A DNA stretch of 64,000 nt, taken from positions 10,356,001 through 10,420,000 of the forward strand of contig NC_088317.1 of assembly GCF_910592395.1 (NCBI RefSeq), in the 5' to 3' direction. This DNA is from Lineus longissimus (lineage: Eukaryota; Nemertea; Pilidiophora; Heteronemertea; Lineidae). The stretch's first letter is position 1; every line of letters begins with the position of its first letter. A program made the translations under genes and the position numbers. Under the pieces are notes generated by a model. That model did no database searches and was not told the DNA's origin. It saw nothing but the letters and a program-made list of their open reading frames with translations. Below, piece by piece: positions 11,552 through 22,384 of this stretch.

Positions 11552-13645
11552 TTTTTAGCTCAGCTGACAAAGTCAGCGGAGCTAGTAGAATAGCTGTTCA
11601 AATGGTGTCCGTCCTGCAATCCATCCATCCATCCATCCATCTAGGGACCCATCTGTGGACAAAATTGGACATTTCTGATTTGGAAGGCCTAGCCACTTCG
11701 TTGACGGTGCTAAATTAGGAGTTGCCCAAGGTGAACTCAAAACACGAAAAATCAGCGCGATCCGACCTGTATTAAGAGAATGAGGTCATTTCGCGTTTAG
11801 ATTTCTTTCCCTTTTTACCTCGGTCCACAGAGCAAATATTGTTTTCAAATGTGGCTGAATATTTTTTAATATTTTTTCATTTTTTACTTTTAATGGAATT
11901 GATATAGTTTTCACCGTCAGTTGGCGCTGCAGGCACATTGACTGAATTTTGGCGATTTCAAATTTGGCGGTGGCTCAACTTTTTGCAAGCAGTGCCGCTG
12001 ATTGGCCGATCGACAGAAGAGATGCCACCATTTAAAAATGGCGGTAGTCGCTGCTTCAATGAAGATGAGTGAACTTTCTCATGTTCAATCGGTTGATACT
12101 CTTTTAATCAACATGACCATGTACCTGAAATTTGTTTAGGTACTGAAAAGAGTCTATATAATTCAGATTTATCGATAGTTTTTTATAATATTGCGGAAAT
12201 TTTGTGCACAAATTAGCGAAAGTTGGTGCTCGTCTCATGTCATTTTAGAGCGAGAAATTTGTTTCCGTCGATCTCTACCACTGAAAAATCGCTTGCATAG
12301 CTTCGAATTTTTGTGAAAATAAGTATCTGAACTTGGTTTCAAATAGTCTAGAGAGTTACCTTTGTGGTGATACATATGGTATGTGATAAATATTTGTAGA
12401 ATTTGTGAAATTCGGTTTTCAAACGTGTCGATGAAGCAAGCGATCTCGCGTGAATTTTGCAAGTCCTGATATGTCGACCGGGTGTCAAAAATCACTCGCC
12501 TAAATTCAATTCAAAGATCAAAAATAATATCTGAACTTAGTTTCAAATAGCCTACGCAATTATCATTTCGGTGATATATAATGCATGCATGTAATAATTG
12601 ATTAATCTGCCTAAACGCGCAATTAAAACGGCGAAAGATCGTGATAAACACTCTGGTGGCGGTCGCACTAAATAACGACCGGTAGGGCCCGGCGTCTGGC
12701 GGAGAAAAAAAGGTAGCGCCCGGAGGTTGAAACGGGATTTTTATGCACTTTTAACTGTATATATATGTTGTTTGGATGTATTTCTAACAGTTCTGTAACT
12801 TTGATGACCAAGCTTGCGCCCAAAGTTGGTAAAATTGATGCTTGTTTATGGACTGCGCTAGCGACCGGAGAATTCGCCGTCGGCCATTTTGGCTACGGTC
12901 CCTGAGTTGTTGTGGATGGCAATTTTGCAACAAATTTCGCCATTTACGTTTGTTTACAATTATTTTGAAAGTCACATTATGACATCGTAGTATGAATCCC
13001 ACTGCAGTTTCGTTACGCAGCAATGCTCATGTTTTTGGTTTGCAATCCTGTACTGTCTGTACACTGCGCTGTGCATAGCTGTACTGTAGCTGTAAAAAAG
13101 ACAAAAACCATAGCCTAGCCCAAAGGACAGGCTCAGAGTATAACTCAACAGGCCCTCATGATTCATTTGATGGACACCTTATTTGATAGTACCTCATCAT
13201 TAAGTCCACTAGATCCTGTTCTGTCACATGTCGTAGACGATAGACAATTTTCAAAATGTAGTACACCACTCGCTCATCTTTAAGCCCAGCTCTCGGCTCA
13301 CATCATGTGGGCACGGTTGGCTGTTGAATGTTATGGTTCAGTCTGTGAGACTAATTTAAAGAGGTTACACTTTTATTTTGAATTGGAAAACAGCCCACAG
13401 GACTGACTTTTCACTGAGTAATAAGTGTGCCCTTCGAAGGTTAAGTCTCTTTCTGGATTTGCTTCCATAGATGCCTTGTTCAGGATATCATCTGACCGAT
13501 GCCTGATCAAGCACAGACTGTATCCGGTGGTGTACATTTCCCCGTCTATGTCACCCTTTTTTATTCAGTCAGTGTTAATTTCTCTTCTCTTTTTAGCTCA
13601 CCTCTTAGCAGAGGTGAGCTTATCCCATACCGTGGCGTCCGTCGT

Positions 13646-13676
<31 letters not shown>

Positions 13677-15442
13677 TGTCCGTCGTCCGTTAGCAGGGCA
13701 CGTTTCGTAACTGTTAGAGCTATTGAGTTGAAACTTGGTACACATGTACCCTTATGTAATGACACCTTGGAGACCAAGTTTCGGTCCGATTCGTTTCATG
13801 GTTTGGCCACCAGGGGGCCAAACGTTAAAAGTGAAAATATGCAATATCTCCCTTAATAGTAGTCGGGAAATTTTGAAAAAAATATGGTAGGTACTTCTAG
13901 CAAAGGTGCATCATATATCCTCCGGGTTTTTGATTTGCCCTCCTTTTCAAGGTCACAGAGGTCAAATGGTGTAAATTGGCCGTTAGGATGTAACGATGGC
14001 ACGTTTCTAAACTGCAATGACTATTGATCCCAAATTTGGTACACATTTACCCCTTAGTCAGGTAATCTCAGGGACCGAAGTTTGGTCCAATATGATTCAC
14101 CACTTGACCACCAGGGGGCAAAATCCAAAAACCTTAAAAATGTGATTATTCCTTAACTTCTTGCCCGATTGCCACCAATTTGATATCAAGGGTACATCTA
14201 ACCACCATACAGTATATGTCACACAGGTTTTTAATTTGACCTTCTTGTCAAGGTCACAGAGGTCAAATGGCGTAAATTGGCCGTCAGGCCGTAACTATGG
14301 CACGTTTCTTAACTGCAGTGACTATTGATCACAAATTAAGTACACATGTACCCCTTGGTCAGGTGGTCTCAGGTACCGAAGTTTGGTGCGATCTGATTTG
14401 CCGTTTGGCCTCCAGGGATGGGGCCAAATCCTAAATTCTTCAAAATGCCATTATTCCTAGTATTACTTGCCCGATTGGCACCAATTTTATATCATAGGTA
14501 CATCTAATTCTAACAACCATTCAATGTGTCACCCGGGTCTTCTTTGATTTGACCTACTTTTCAAGGTCACAGAGGTCGAATGTACTGTAAATTGGTCATT
14601 TTGGGGAAATTGTAATTGCTTGGACCTACATCAAACCTAACACTACATGACACAATACCATGCTCTTTATCCATCTTTCCTCCACATGAGGTGAGCACAA
14701 TGGCCCTGGCCATTTCATTTTACAGATCAACTGTTGTTGGTTATTGGAAGAGGAGTCGTTGGCACATTTCAAGTCCAGGAAAGCACTTGCTGTTCCCACA
14801 TTCAGAGTAAGGTGTGCTTACTCGTTTTACTGCTTCCCATTCCCGGAGAGCGTTATCAAATATCTGCCGCAAGGCAACAAATATCTGCCGCAAGGCGCTT
14901 CAAATATCTGCCGAAAGGCATCAAATATCTGCCGCACCAATAAAGTTCATTCTGTTAACCAACTCTTTATCTTCTTTTCTTCACATACAAAAAAGACCGT
15001 CCCAAACATTTGGCTGCATCCACTTCATCAATGTCCAGACAACAGTCGGTTCATTTGACCATTGTAAAGCACCAGGCCCCACCTCACAAAATACACTGTA
15101 ATAATTATGTACCTTGTGTCCATGTGCATGTTATTAGTTCCACCTACGCTGCATGAAGACAAGGACTCCACTCTTTGACGTCACCACACAACTCCTTGAC
15201 GTCATCACACACCCCACTACTGCAACGGCAATAGAAATAACTTTACGTCATAATACCAGGGTGACGTCAACTCAGTACTTCAGCATGCACTGATATAGCA
15301 AGAAGGTCTTTCGCATCAGCACCTCTGCGTGCTAGACGTTATAGCTTCACGTTGCCTCATAATAACGGTACCGACACACACTTGGCCCTTGCCTTCACTT
15401 ATCCATTTCAGCTGAGCGCCAGGCCCTTGGGCCTCTTGTTTT
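11552..15442 (+). mobile_element. Family A hairpin-ended element, copy 2 (3.9 kb)
   Basis: The 5' end is TTTTT plus AGCTCAGCTGAC-AAA-GTCAGCGGAGCT (11,557 on; one mismatch in the hairpin), then an (ATCC)n run at 11,621-11,640. The 3' end is TTTCAGCTGAGCGCC, the hairpin AGGCCC-TT-GGGCCT (15,421-15,434 region) and CTTGTTTT. A family B element is inserted at 13,590-14,721. The interior matches copy 3 at 28,181 almost base for base, but the outside flanks are unrelated, so the two are separate transposition events and not a segmental duplication. Four short TATCTGCCGCA-type repeats occur at about 14,860-14,935. No coding domain was recognised. Confidence 0.8.
13590..14721 (+). mobile_element. Family B tandem-core element inside copy 2
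   Basis: It starts with a T-run and the hairpin AGCTCACCTCT-tagc-AGAGGTGAGCT, followed by a (GTC)n microsatellite (about 13,639-13,675). Three or so internal monomers of about 300 bp follow, each with GGCACGTTTC, a CCACCAGGGGGC-like box (clear at 13,807-13,818 and near 14,110) and AGGTCA-CAG-AGGTCA (for example 13,950-13,964). It ends GGTGAGCACA, the hairpin ATGGCC-CT-GGCCAT and TTTCATTTT. Comparison with the sister element at 32,490-32,530 shows the uninterrupted target, which fixes the ends to within the T-run. Confidence 0.88.
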
Positions 15443-16380
15443 GAAAGAGGTTTCCCTGCTGCAAGATTTTAAAAAACTAGCATATACCCATGGAGCGGGC
15501 AAAGTTGAAATGTAATATACATTAGTTAAATGGGCACGATGATTGAGCTACATTAAATTTCTAACGTTACTGAAGTTTTATTAAAGGTTAAACACAAAAT
15601 TAACTGCATTTAGGGACTTATTGCTGCTATCTACATGCAACCCCTAATAGATTGATTGGAGTACGCTATTTTGCACAATGCATTGAGACCAGTGACAGCA
15701 GGTCCTGTTCCAAATAAGGCCCTCACATATTAGGCATTTCACCTACCCACTCCCGTACCCAATGCCACTGTCGGACCAAAGCCAGGCGCATGGAGTGATG
15801 CAGAACGCAATTCAAACTGACAACATCAGTCAGTAAAGAATAAATCAAAGAGCAAGCGCTGGCCACTGTACATATTTTGTCCATCCTGGCATAACTGTTT
15901 ATTGATACCCTGACTGCATGTTCCGGTAGGCCACTCTGCAGAATTTGCCTTATCACTCAGGTCAGTGTTTCTCGAATAGAACTAAAATAGAACAGGCTAA
16001 TCATTAATCTCCCTGCTAATACCCTGCGCCATGGACCAGGTTGTACAGCACTACATACGTGCTGGAAGCTAATACTGATTTGGCAGGGAGAATATGCGTG
16101 AAGTTTGCTTTTGAGAATGAGCGGAGCTCTCCAGTCGACGTGCTCTCTGAAAAGTTGTTATTTATTCTAAAACCACGAAGATATTCGACGTATGACACCC
16201 TCAGTGACACTCTTACGTATGATCCAGACCTACGAAGCCAAAGGTTGCAAGAATTCGACGTATTTCCAAGGCCCGATTTTGAAACAAAAATTACCTCCTA
16301 AACAGCGGCCACAACGCGCATTATAGTATAGATGGTTTAATCAAAGGTTTTGGGTAGGATTGAGTAGCGATACAGTAAAT
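15443..16380. other. Unassigned single-copy-looking stretch
   Basis: There is no mobile-element terminus, splice-site-bounded exon of known family or repeat that I can support. Open frames on both strands around 16,016-16,301 overlap each other and are probably chance, as neither shows a motif. The segment could be Polinton-derived, because remnants lie on either side. Confidence 0.25.
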
Positions 16381-16928
16381 GAAGATAAAACAGAAGTCAT
16401 GAGCAAATGTGAAAATCAGTTAGAATTAGCCTCAAAGTGGATTAACCAAAAAGATGGTCATGATTTTTATTTTTGAACAAACATCGACATTTCACTTTAG
16501 GTGATCTTTGTGAAACCTTGCAGAAGTGGATCAGAGATGAAGGAATTAGTCATGTCAAAATCAATTGTGACCACAATAATTTCCCAATCATTGAACTTAC
16601 AGAGCACAAAGACTTTTCAATTAAAGAAACATTACCTATATCCAATGGTGATGGGATTTATTGGTTAGGTTTCAAACAAGAGAAGTTCACCAGGAAAGGA
16701 AAATACTACTCCACCAAACCACTTAACTTTTACACAGCACATCTTAAAATAAGATCGAATTTGGTTGATCAAAGTAAGACACTTTACAACAATAAACCTT
16801 CTGACATTTTTTGCATTGTACTAGTGGAGGATGGCGATCAGATAAAACTACAGAGATATGCTGACTCAATTCAATGTAAGAAGGTTGTGAATAAATGTAA
16901 AAAATCATCTCAAATTTTAAGTCACTGA
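16381..16928 (+). pseudogene. Polinton structural-type protein fragment, plus strand
   Basis: A leading frame (about 16,381-16,475) runs into a stop, and the next frame continues for 151 codons to TGA at about 16,928. It carries YWLGFKQEK followed by a segment with AHLKIRSNLVD and then NNKPSDIF. That order matches the LLG...IHCDI...S pattern of the minus-strand gene at 6.4-10 kb, so the two look homologous. It lies 0.5 kb upstream of the DNA polymerase remnant on the same strand. Loss of the N-terminus and the frame break mark it as a pseudogene. A structural virion role is inferred only from the family resemblance. Confidence 0.45.
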
Positions 16929-17104
16929 AGAGATGGGAAAACTAGTTAATTTCAGAGGAATACCAGTTGTTTTTCATTTGAAGTTAAAAATAATGTTTTC
17001 GATTACACTTTATCTACTCGAAATAGGGAGGCGCACTGACTTCCAAATGAGCATGATGTGGCAATGAAAACCAACTTCCGCTGGAAAGACTTCAGCTGGA
17101 TAAT

Positions 17105-17420
17105 AATGGCATGGTTGTAAACGTAATTTACTGTGACTTGAGTTTTTGTAGCATTTCTGTTTGTTCTGGTTTTTTGCCTTGCTCTAAAAAAGTTTGTTTC
17201 AGGGTTTCAACATCAAGACTAGATTCAGTAGGAGTATCTCTATTTTGTTTTCGGATGGCATTTTTCATAGAAATATACTTCTCCTTTTCTTTGATAATAA
17301 TGAGAATTCCTCGGTTGTAATGTGAGAATCACTAATGGCTTTACTGACTAAGACTATTGACCTTGGGATCAGTAAATCCCAAAAGCTCTCTTATTCCCTC
17401 AGTTAATGAAAAGAGATCAA
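17105..17420 (-). pseudogene. Minus-strand Polinton gene fragments
   Basis: Two short minus-strand pieces are visible. At about 17,410-17,360 the sequence repeats, with a few changes, the conserved stretch at 6,900-6,945 of the interrupted Polinton gene, including the RELLG motif. At about 17,330-17,120 there is a Lys/Glu-rich coiled-coil-like frame ending in TAA. They lie between two plus-strand Polinton fragments, so rearrangement or a second Polinton copy is needed to explain the layout. Confidence 0.45.
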
Positions 17421-17439
17421 TATCAATATTTTTGGATTG

Positions 17440-17580
17440 AAAATTAGTAAGGTAGGTTCAGAAAATATTCTGGAATACACTTTGGAACAACTCTGTCTGT
17501 CCAGAGGTTTTGAAGACGAAAACGTCATCAACATTCTGTATTACCAAGAACATTACATGCTTCTGAAAAATATATCTGTG
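17440..17580 (+). pseudogene. Polinton DNA polymerase B, N-terminal fragment
   Basis: An open plus-strand stretch of about 45 codons ends in a segment reading HYMLLKNISVFF, right at the insertion point of a tandem-core element. In Polinton protein-primed family-B polymerases a motif of the type HY.LIKNLS lies upstream of the exonuclease domain. The rest of the gene resumes about 2 kb downstream. It would replicate the element's DNA. The fragment is short, so the call depends on position and that motif. Confidence 0.5.
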
Positions 17581-18070
17581 TTTTTTGGCTCACCGTTAGG
17601 GGAGTCTAAACGATAGCCCTGTGTCCGTCGTCCGTCGTCGTCCGTATCCTGTGTGGCACGTTTCTTAACCGCTTGACCCAGAAAGTTCATACTTGGTGTG
17701 TTGGTACCCTTAGGCAAGACCTTCCTTCAGAATGAAAATCAGCGCAATTTGACTGCTGGTCTGCCATATAGGGGGCGCTCTTTGAAAACCTATTTTTGTC
17801 ATTTTGAAGCTTATGGTTAAAGCTAGAGCGATGAAAATTTTATGGTGGGTGTATATAATAAAGGTACATCACATATCACACGGGTTTTTGATTTGACCTT
17901 CATTTCAAAGTCACAGAGGTCGAACTCTAAAATTTCTTTGATCATGGCACGTTTTTTTGTAAATTTGATATGTAGACACCTATTGGGCATCTCTACATGT
18001 TGACTCAGATTTAGGTCAGTGTGACCTACTATTCAGGTATAAGTAGGTCCAGGTTAAAAAAGCCCATTTT
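17581..18070 (+). mobile_element. Family C tandem-core element, 5' part
   Basis: It starts TTTTTT-GGCTCACCG, with GGAGTCTAAACGATAG and a short (GTC)n run. One monomer follows, with GGCACGTTTCTTAACCGCTTG, an AGGGGGCGCTC box near 17,770 and an AGTCA-CAG-AGGTC repeat near 17,910. A second partial monomer carries CACCTATTGGGCATC. No 3' terminus (GGTGAGC...TTTCATT) follows before the next identifiable sequence, so the element is 3'-truncated or rearranged. It is inserted in the Polinton polymerase gene. Confidence 0.65.
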
Positions 18071-19294
18071 CTTTATTCCAGCAGATTGAAGTTTAAAATG
18101 AAGTTTTAGAGGTCGGCCTGATATAGAGGTTTCGATATTAAATAGATTAATTTCGTTTCATATAACTAGGTGGCGGTATTGTGCAAAAATGTCAGTTGGC
18201 ACATTGCCAGCAGTTTTGAATTTCGCGGTTCGAGGCAATCCGTCGGGTATCCCAGATGCGCAGTGTTGTACTGCGCCACTAGATCTGCATACTACAAGTA
18301 TGGAAGACAGCCATTTTATGAATTTGAAGCGAGACGAAGAAGGAATTAAATCACCTTGAATCAATGCTAAAACTTAATCATTCGCTCTTCGGATGAGGTC
18401 GTATGTGTTGATTACATTCTTGTGATTGGTTTGAGATTATTAGTTTGTCCTCATTGCCGGTTGTTTTAGAAAATTTTGACTGTGATTGGAAGGTAAAATG
18501 AGAAACTTGTCACACTGTTCTTCGGCTTGGAATGGGGATAGTCAACGCAGAGCCAGTTGGTACAAGCTGCTTGCGAATCAGGGTGGCGTAATAATACTGT
18601 GAAAGAACAATAAAATGATGAATTGTAGCAGTGTGTGTCAGAAATTATGTGATTTCCATTGCATTTGACGATCCCAAAGTTTCGAGAGTATGGCAAAATG
18701 GCGGCTGGGCGATTAGCGTCAAGCCGGAACCTTTCGTTACAATGTGGGCTTTTAAAAACAAGTTAATGGTTTATAATCACCCAGACGCTACTCATTAGGT
18801 AAACCTCTACTAAAAACACTTGCTGTAATTTTTGTAAACATGTCACGAGTGCTTAAAAAGAACCATTTTTGTGATCGTTTTTCGTCGCTGTAGAAATGTA
18901 CACAGTGAGAGTCAGTCAGTGTGTCAACACAACAACGGTGTTAGTTAGTATACACATGAATCCATGATACACGGAGGTCCACGAATGTAAACATTTGCCT
19001 GTTGGGTCGGAAGGAGTTCACCGTTACCGATCACTGCCCCAAGAAAGGTCATCTAAAGTAGATGATGATAATGATGAAAGTGTGGCACAGCTGTCATCAG
19101 TGCTTTCGTAGTTAGGCCATGGAGGTATAAATAACCTCCATGGTTAGGCCTATAGTCGGATTCATAAGTAAATGTCACTGACACTGCCCTTAATTGGGTC
19201 GCTGTGCAAAAACAATTGGGCCGATTTCTTCAAAGTTTGGTTTTTCTTGAATCTTTGTATTTTGCACATGACAAGATGTAATCAGAGTATTGCC
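18071..19294. repeat. Unassigned repeat-derived stretch with hairpin
   Basis: There is no gene. The segment at about 18,770-18,990 resembles 45,530-45,720 (shared GTCACGAGTGCT/GTCGCGAGTGCT and TGTAGAAATGTACA blocks), so it is a dispersed repeat. A hairpin at 19,112-19,149 pairs CCATGGAGGT with ACCTCCATGG around ATAAATA. This type of free-standing hairpin recurs in the window. Confidence 0.4.
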
Positions 19295-19298
19295 TTAA

Positions 19299-19523
19299 CC
19301 CTTTCACTGCGGAACCCAAAATTTCTATTGTTCTCTACCATTCTAATTCCATGGAGGACCACTAATAAATGAAACACTATTGCCATTATCAGACATTTAC
19401 AGAACTGCATATCAGTCTATAACACATAGGAATCAAAATAGGCGAATTCGTCAACCGGCCTACGACCGCACGATAGACATTTTTATTTGAGTCGCCAGTT
19501 GGCGTACATCCGCAGCGAAAGGG
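19299..19523. mobile_element. piggyBac-like MITE (225 bp)
   Basis: TTAA at 19,295-19,298 and 19,524-19,527 flanks terminal inverted repeats CCCTTTCACTGCGGA and TCCGCAGCGAAAGGG (one mismatch). It has no coding capacity. The ends resemble, but differ from, those of the 2.5-kb piggyBac at 7,103, so it belongs to another subfamily mobilised in trans. Confidence 0.85.
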
Positions 19524-19589
19524 TTAATAGCGAAGTCCTCTGTTAGCAGGACACCCTCCCTGACACTGATTTTAGTCTTAAATAGGCTA

Positions 19590-22035
19590 TTTCCATTCAT
19601 TATGACCTCTGTAATCAGGCCACCACTCTACTTAATCACAAAATGAAATATGGGGTTCATGATTATTGTGAAATCAAAATACTACAGAAGGGAAGCACAG
19701 CAGCAAATCTAAAACTTAAAAACTACTCGTTTAAAAACAGGGTCCCTTTCGTTGTGTACACCGATTTCGAAGCAACTAGTACTCACGTTAGTGATGTGGA
19801 AAAACTGAGCATTTAAAAACCGATAAAACCTCTGCGGTGGGATGTTACATTCACTTAGATTATCCAGAACTTTTTGAAAGCTCCTATTTTTCATACCGCG
19901 GGGAGGACGTGGTTGATTGGTTTGTGAATGGTTAATGCAGAAGAAAGATGAGTTTGGGAAACTTTTAAATGCAGAATTACAAATGGAACTGACTAGCAAA
20001 GATAAAGCAAATTCGAGTTTGATAAACAAAATGGAAATGTTATTATTGTGGTAAAACAGCTAAGAACACTGAAAAAATGGGGCGCCAGGCCCCGATGGTT
20101 CGGAATCATGATTATTACAGTGGTAAGTTCAGAGGTGCAGCCCACAACTTCTGTAACCTCATGGGAAAACACGCCAACTTTGCTCTGATTTTCTTCCACG
20201 ATCATAGTCGCTATGACTCTCATCTTTTCATCAAAACACAGGTTAAAAAAACACTTATTAGGAAGACAAAAGGAAATAGACTGAATCTACTCCCAAAATC
20301 AGCAGAGAAATATATTTCTTTTCAGTTTGGTTGTTTGCGGTTTTTAGATTCATTCACATTTCTGCAATCTGGTCTGGACAATATCACAAAATCAATGGTA
20401 GATGATGACTTCAAAATCACCAGGAAGTTTTATCCAGACAACGAAGATTTCAAATTACTAAGAAAGAAAGGTTCTGTACCATATTCTTTTTACACCTCAC
20501 AAGAAAGTTACAATGAAGAAACACTAAGAGAAGGTATGTTTTTTAACGATTTGAAAAATGAAGTGGATCCCGCAGGGGTATCAAAAAGCAAGAGAGATTT
20601 GAGATCACTTCAAGGCTAAACAGAACCGTATTTCCTCCCGTTGGGATCATGGAAAGTTTATTGGTCTGTACCTAAAATCTGATGTGTTACTTTTAGCAGA
20701 CCTTTTTGAAAAATTTAGAGATGTCAATTTAAACTATTTTCAAATCGATCCTTGTCCTTATTCCGCTCCTGGACTCCTTTGGCAAGCGGGGTTGAAATAT
20801 ACAGATATCAATCTGGAATAACTAACTGCAGTTGACTCTTTCCTGTTATTCGAAAAAGCAATCGGGTGGAATTTCGGGGTGATGGGAACTGGGTATTTTA
20901 AAGCAGATGATCAACACAAACTTGTTGATGCAAACAATCTTTACGTTTGGGCTATGATGCAAATGTTGCCCGAGTCTGATTTCAGAGTTGATGAAGAAAT
21001 ACCCGCAATAACAGAAGAGCATATATTGAGCATTTCTGAAAAATTCCCCGACAGGTTTTGTCCTGAAGTCGACCTTGAATACCCAGAGAAAATAAAGTTT
21101 AAGTCGATGAATTTTCCATATTGCCCGGAATCGTTACTTATACACTACGGGGAATTTAGTGATTACCAAAAGGAGTTGCTGGGGGATGAGAAGAGAACTA
21201 AGGTTGAGAAACTTATCTTGACCCAGAACCACAAGAAAAGCTGTGCCAGGATTCTACAATTTTACCTCAAACAAGGAATGGTGTTGAAAAAAATTCACAA
21301 CATAATTAGTTTTAAACAGAGAAAGTGGTTGAGGAAATATATAGATTTCAACACGAAACAGAGGATGGTGGCCAAAACAGACTTTGAGAAAGACTTCTTC
21401 AAATTAGTTAACAATGCTTTCTACAGAAAAACCTGTGAAACCATAAGGAACAGGAAGGATGTTGAGTTGGTGACAGATCCTGACATTGCCTTGAGGAAAC
21501 ACGCCGATCCTAAGTTCGATTCGTAAGTTATATTCGACGAGGATTTGGTTGCAATTCTGATGAGAAAAACAAGTATGGTGTTCAATAAACCAATCGACAT
21601 TGGGGCTACAGTTCTAGAACTATCTAAATTACTACTGTACAAATTCTACTACGAAACTTTACAACCACACTTTGGAGAGAAATACATAGAGTTGCTCTAT
21701 CTTGACACTGATAGTTTTGTCTTAAAGTTGAAGACTGACGAATTGACGAAGGACCTTACAACTCTCAAGGAACATTTCGACTTCAATAACTATCCAAAAG
21801 ACTACCCTGTGTATGATAAGACTCGGGTGAAAGTCACAGGATATTTTAAGGATGAGTTGGCGGATGATGAAATGAAGGAATTTTTATTGCTTTGAAAAGT
21901 AAAATGTATGCCAATAAAACTAAGACCTCTGAGTTAACAAAGTTAAAGGGAATAAGTAAACATGTGGTAAAAACTTGAATTTCATTTGACGACTACTACA
22001 GTTCGTTGGTTGATAGAAAAACATGGTATTAATAT
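19590..22035 (+). pseudogene. Polinton family-B DNA polymerase, main part
   Basis: This is a protein-primed DNA polymerase of Polinton/Maverick elements. Motifs appear in the expected order. The exonuclease motif YTDFEA has Asp at 19,763-19,765 and Glu at 19,769-19,771. The block with GAAHNFCNL lies at about 20,130 and the YLKSDVLLLADLF-type block at 20,665-20,710. Polymerase motif A region has NNLY at about 20,930, motif B has NNAFYRK at about 21,410, and motif C has YLDTD with Asp codons 21,704-21,706 and 21,710-21,712. The gene is broken by a frame change near 19,800-20,070, another near 20,610, an in-frame TAA near 20,820 and a stop at about 21,526. Homology continues past 21,895 to about 22,035 in another frame. 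Catalytic residues mostly remain. Confidence 0.88.
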
Positions 22036-22330
22036 GGAGTTGGAGGACTAGTTTTTGGACTCCTGAAAGGTTCAAGGAAGAAACTGAAGTTCAAATGTTG
22101 TCTCAGGCAGTTGCTTATAATGGTCAAAGTATTCTAGAGTCTTCATACATGAATTGCATTTATTATATGTTACTAGACTTCACAATATTGTTAAGATGAG
22201 CGATGAGATTGACAAATGAGATTCTAAAAGTAGTGACACAAGGAACATACACAGTTTAGAACTTTAGAATTGATGAATGATTGCTTATTCAAGATTTAGT
22301 CTAATCAAGTCATTTTATGGTATGTACTCC
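22036..22330 (+). repeat. Dispersed repeat shared with 51,066-51,350
   Basis: About 290 bp beginning GGACTAGTTTTTGG(A/G)CTCCTGAAAGG closely match 51,066-51,350 in the same orientation, and a shorter third copy lies at about 51,447-51,530. No termini or coding capacity were recognised. At 22 kb it abuts the polymerase remnant. At 51 kb it abuts the end of a family C element. Confidence 0.7.
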
Positions 22331-22384
22331 GAGCACTGTGTAATGCAACCTACATGTATATACTATCAAAGACTCATTTCTTAC

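Noticed and set aside
13600-13700. Poly-Ser and poly-Arg reading frames over GTC-type runs (also 22,430, 26,320, 31,400, 48,620).
   Set aside because: They arise from the microsatellite next to the 5' hairpin of the tandem-core elements, lie in any frame, and have no conserved context.
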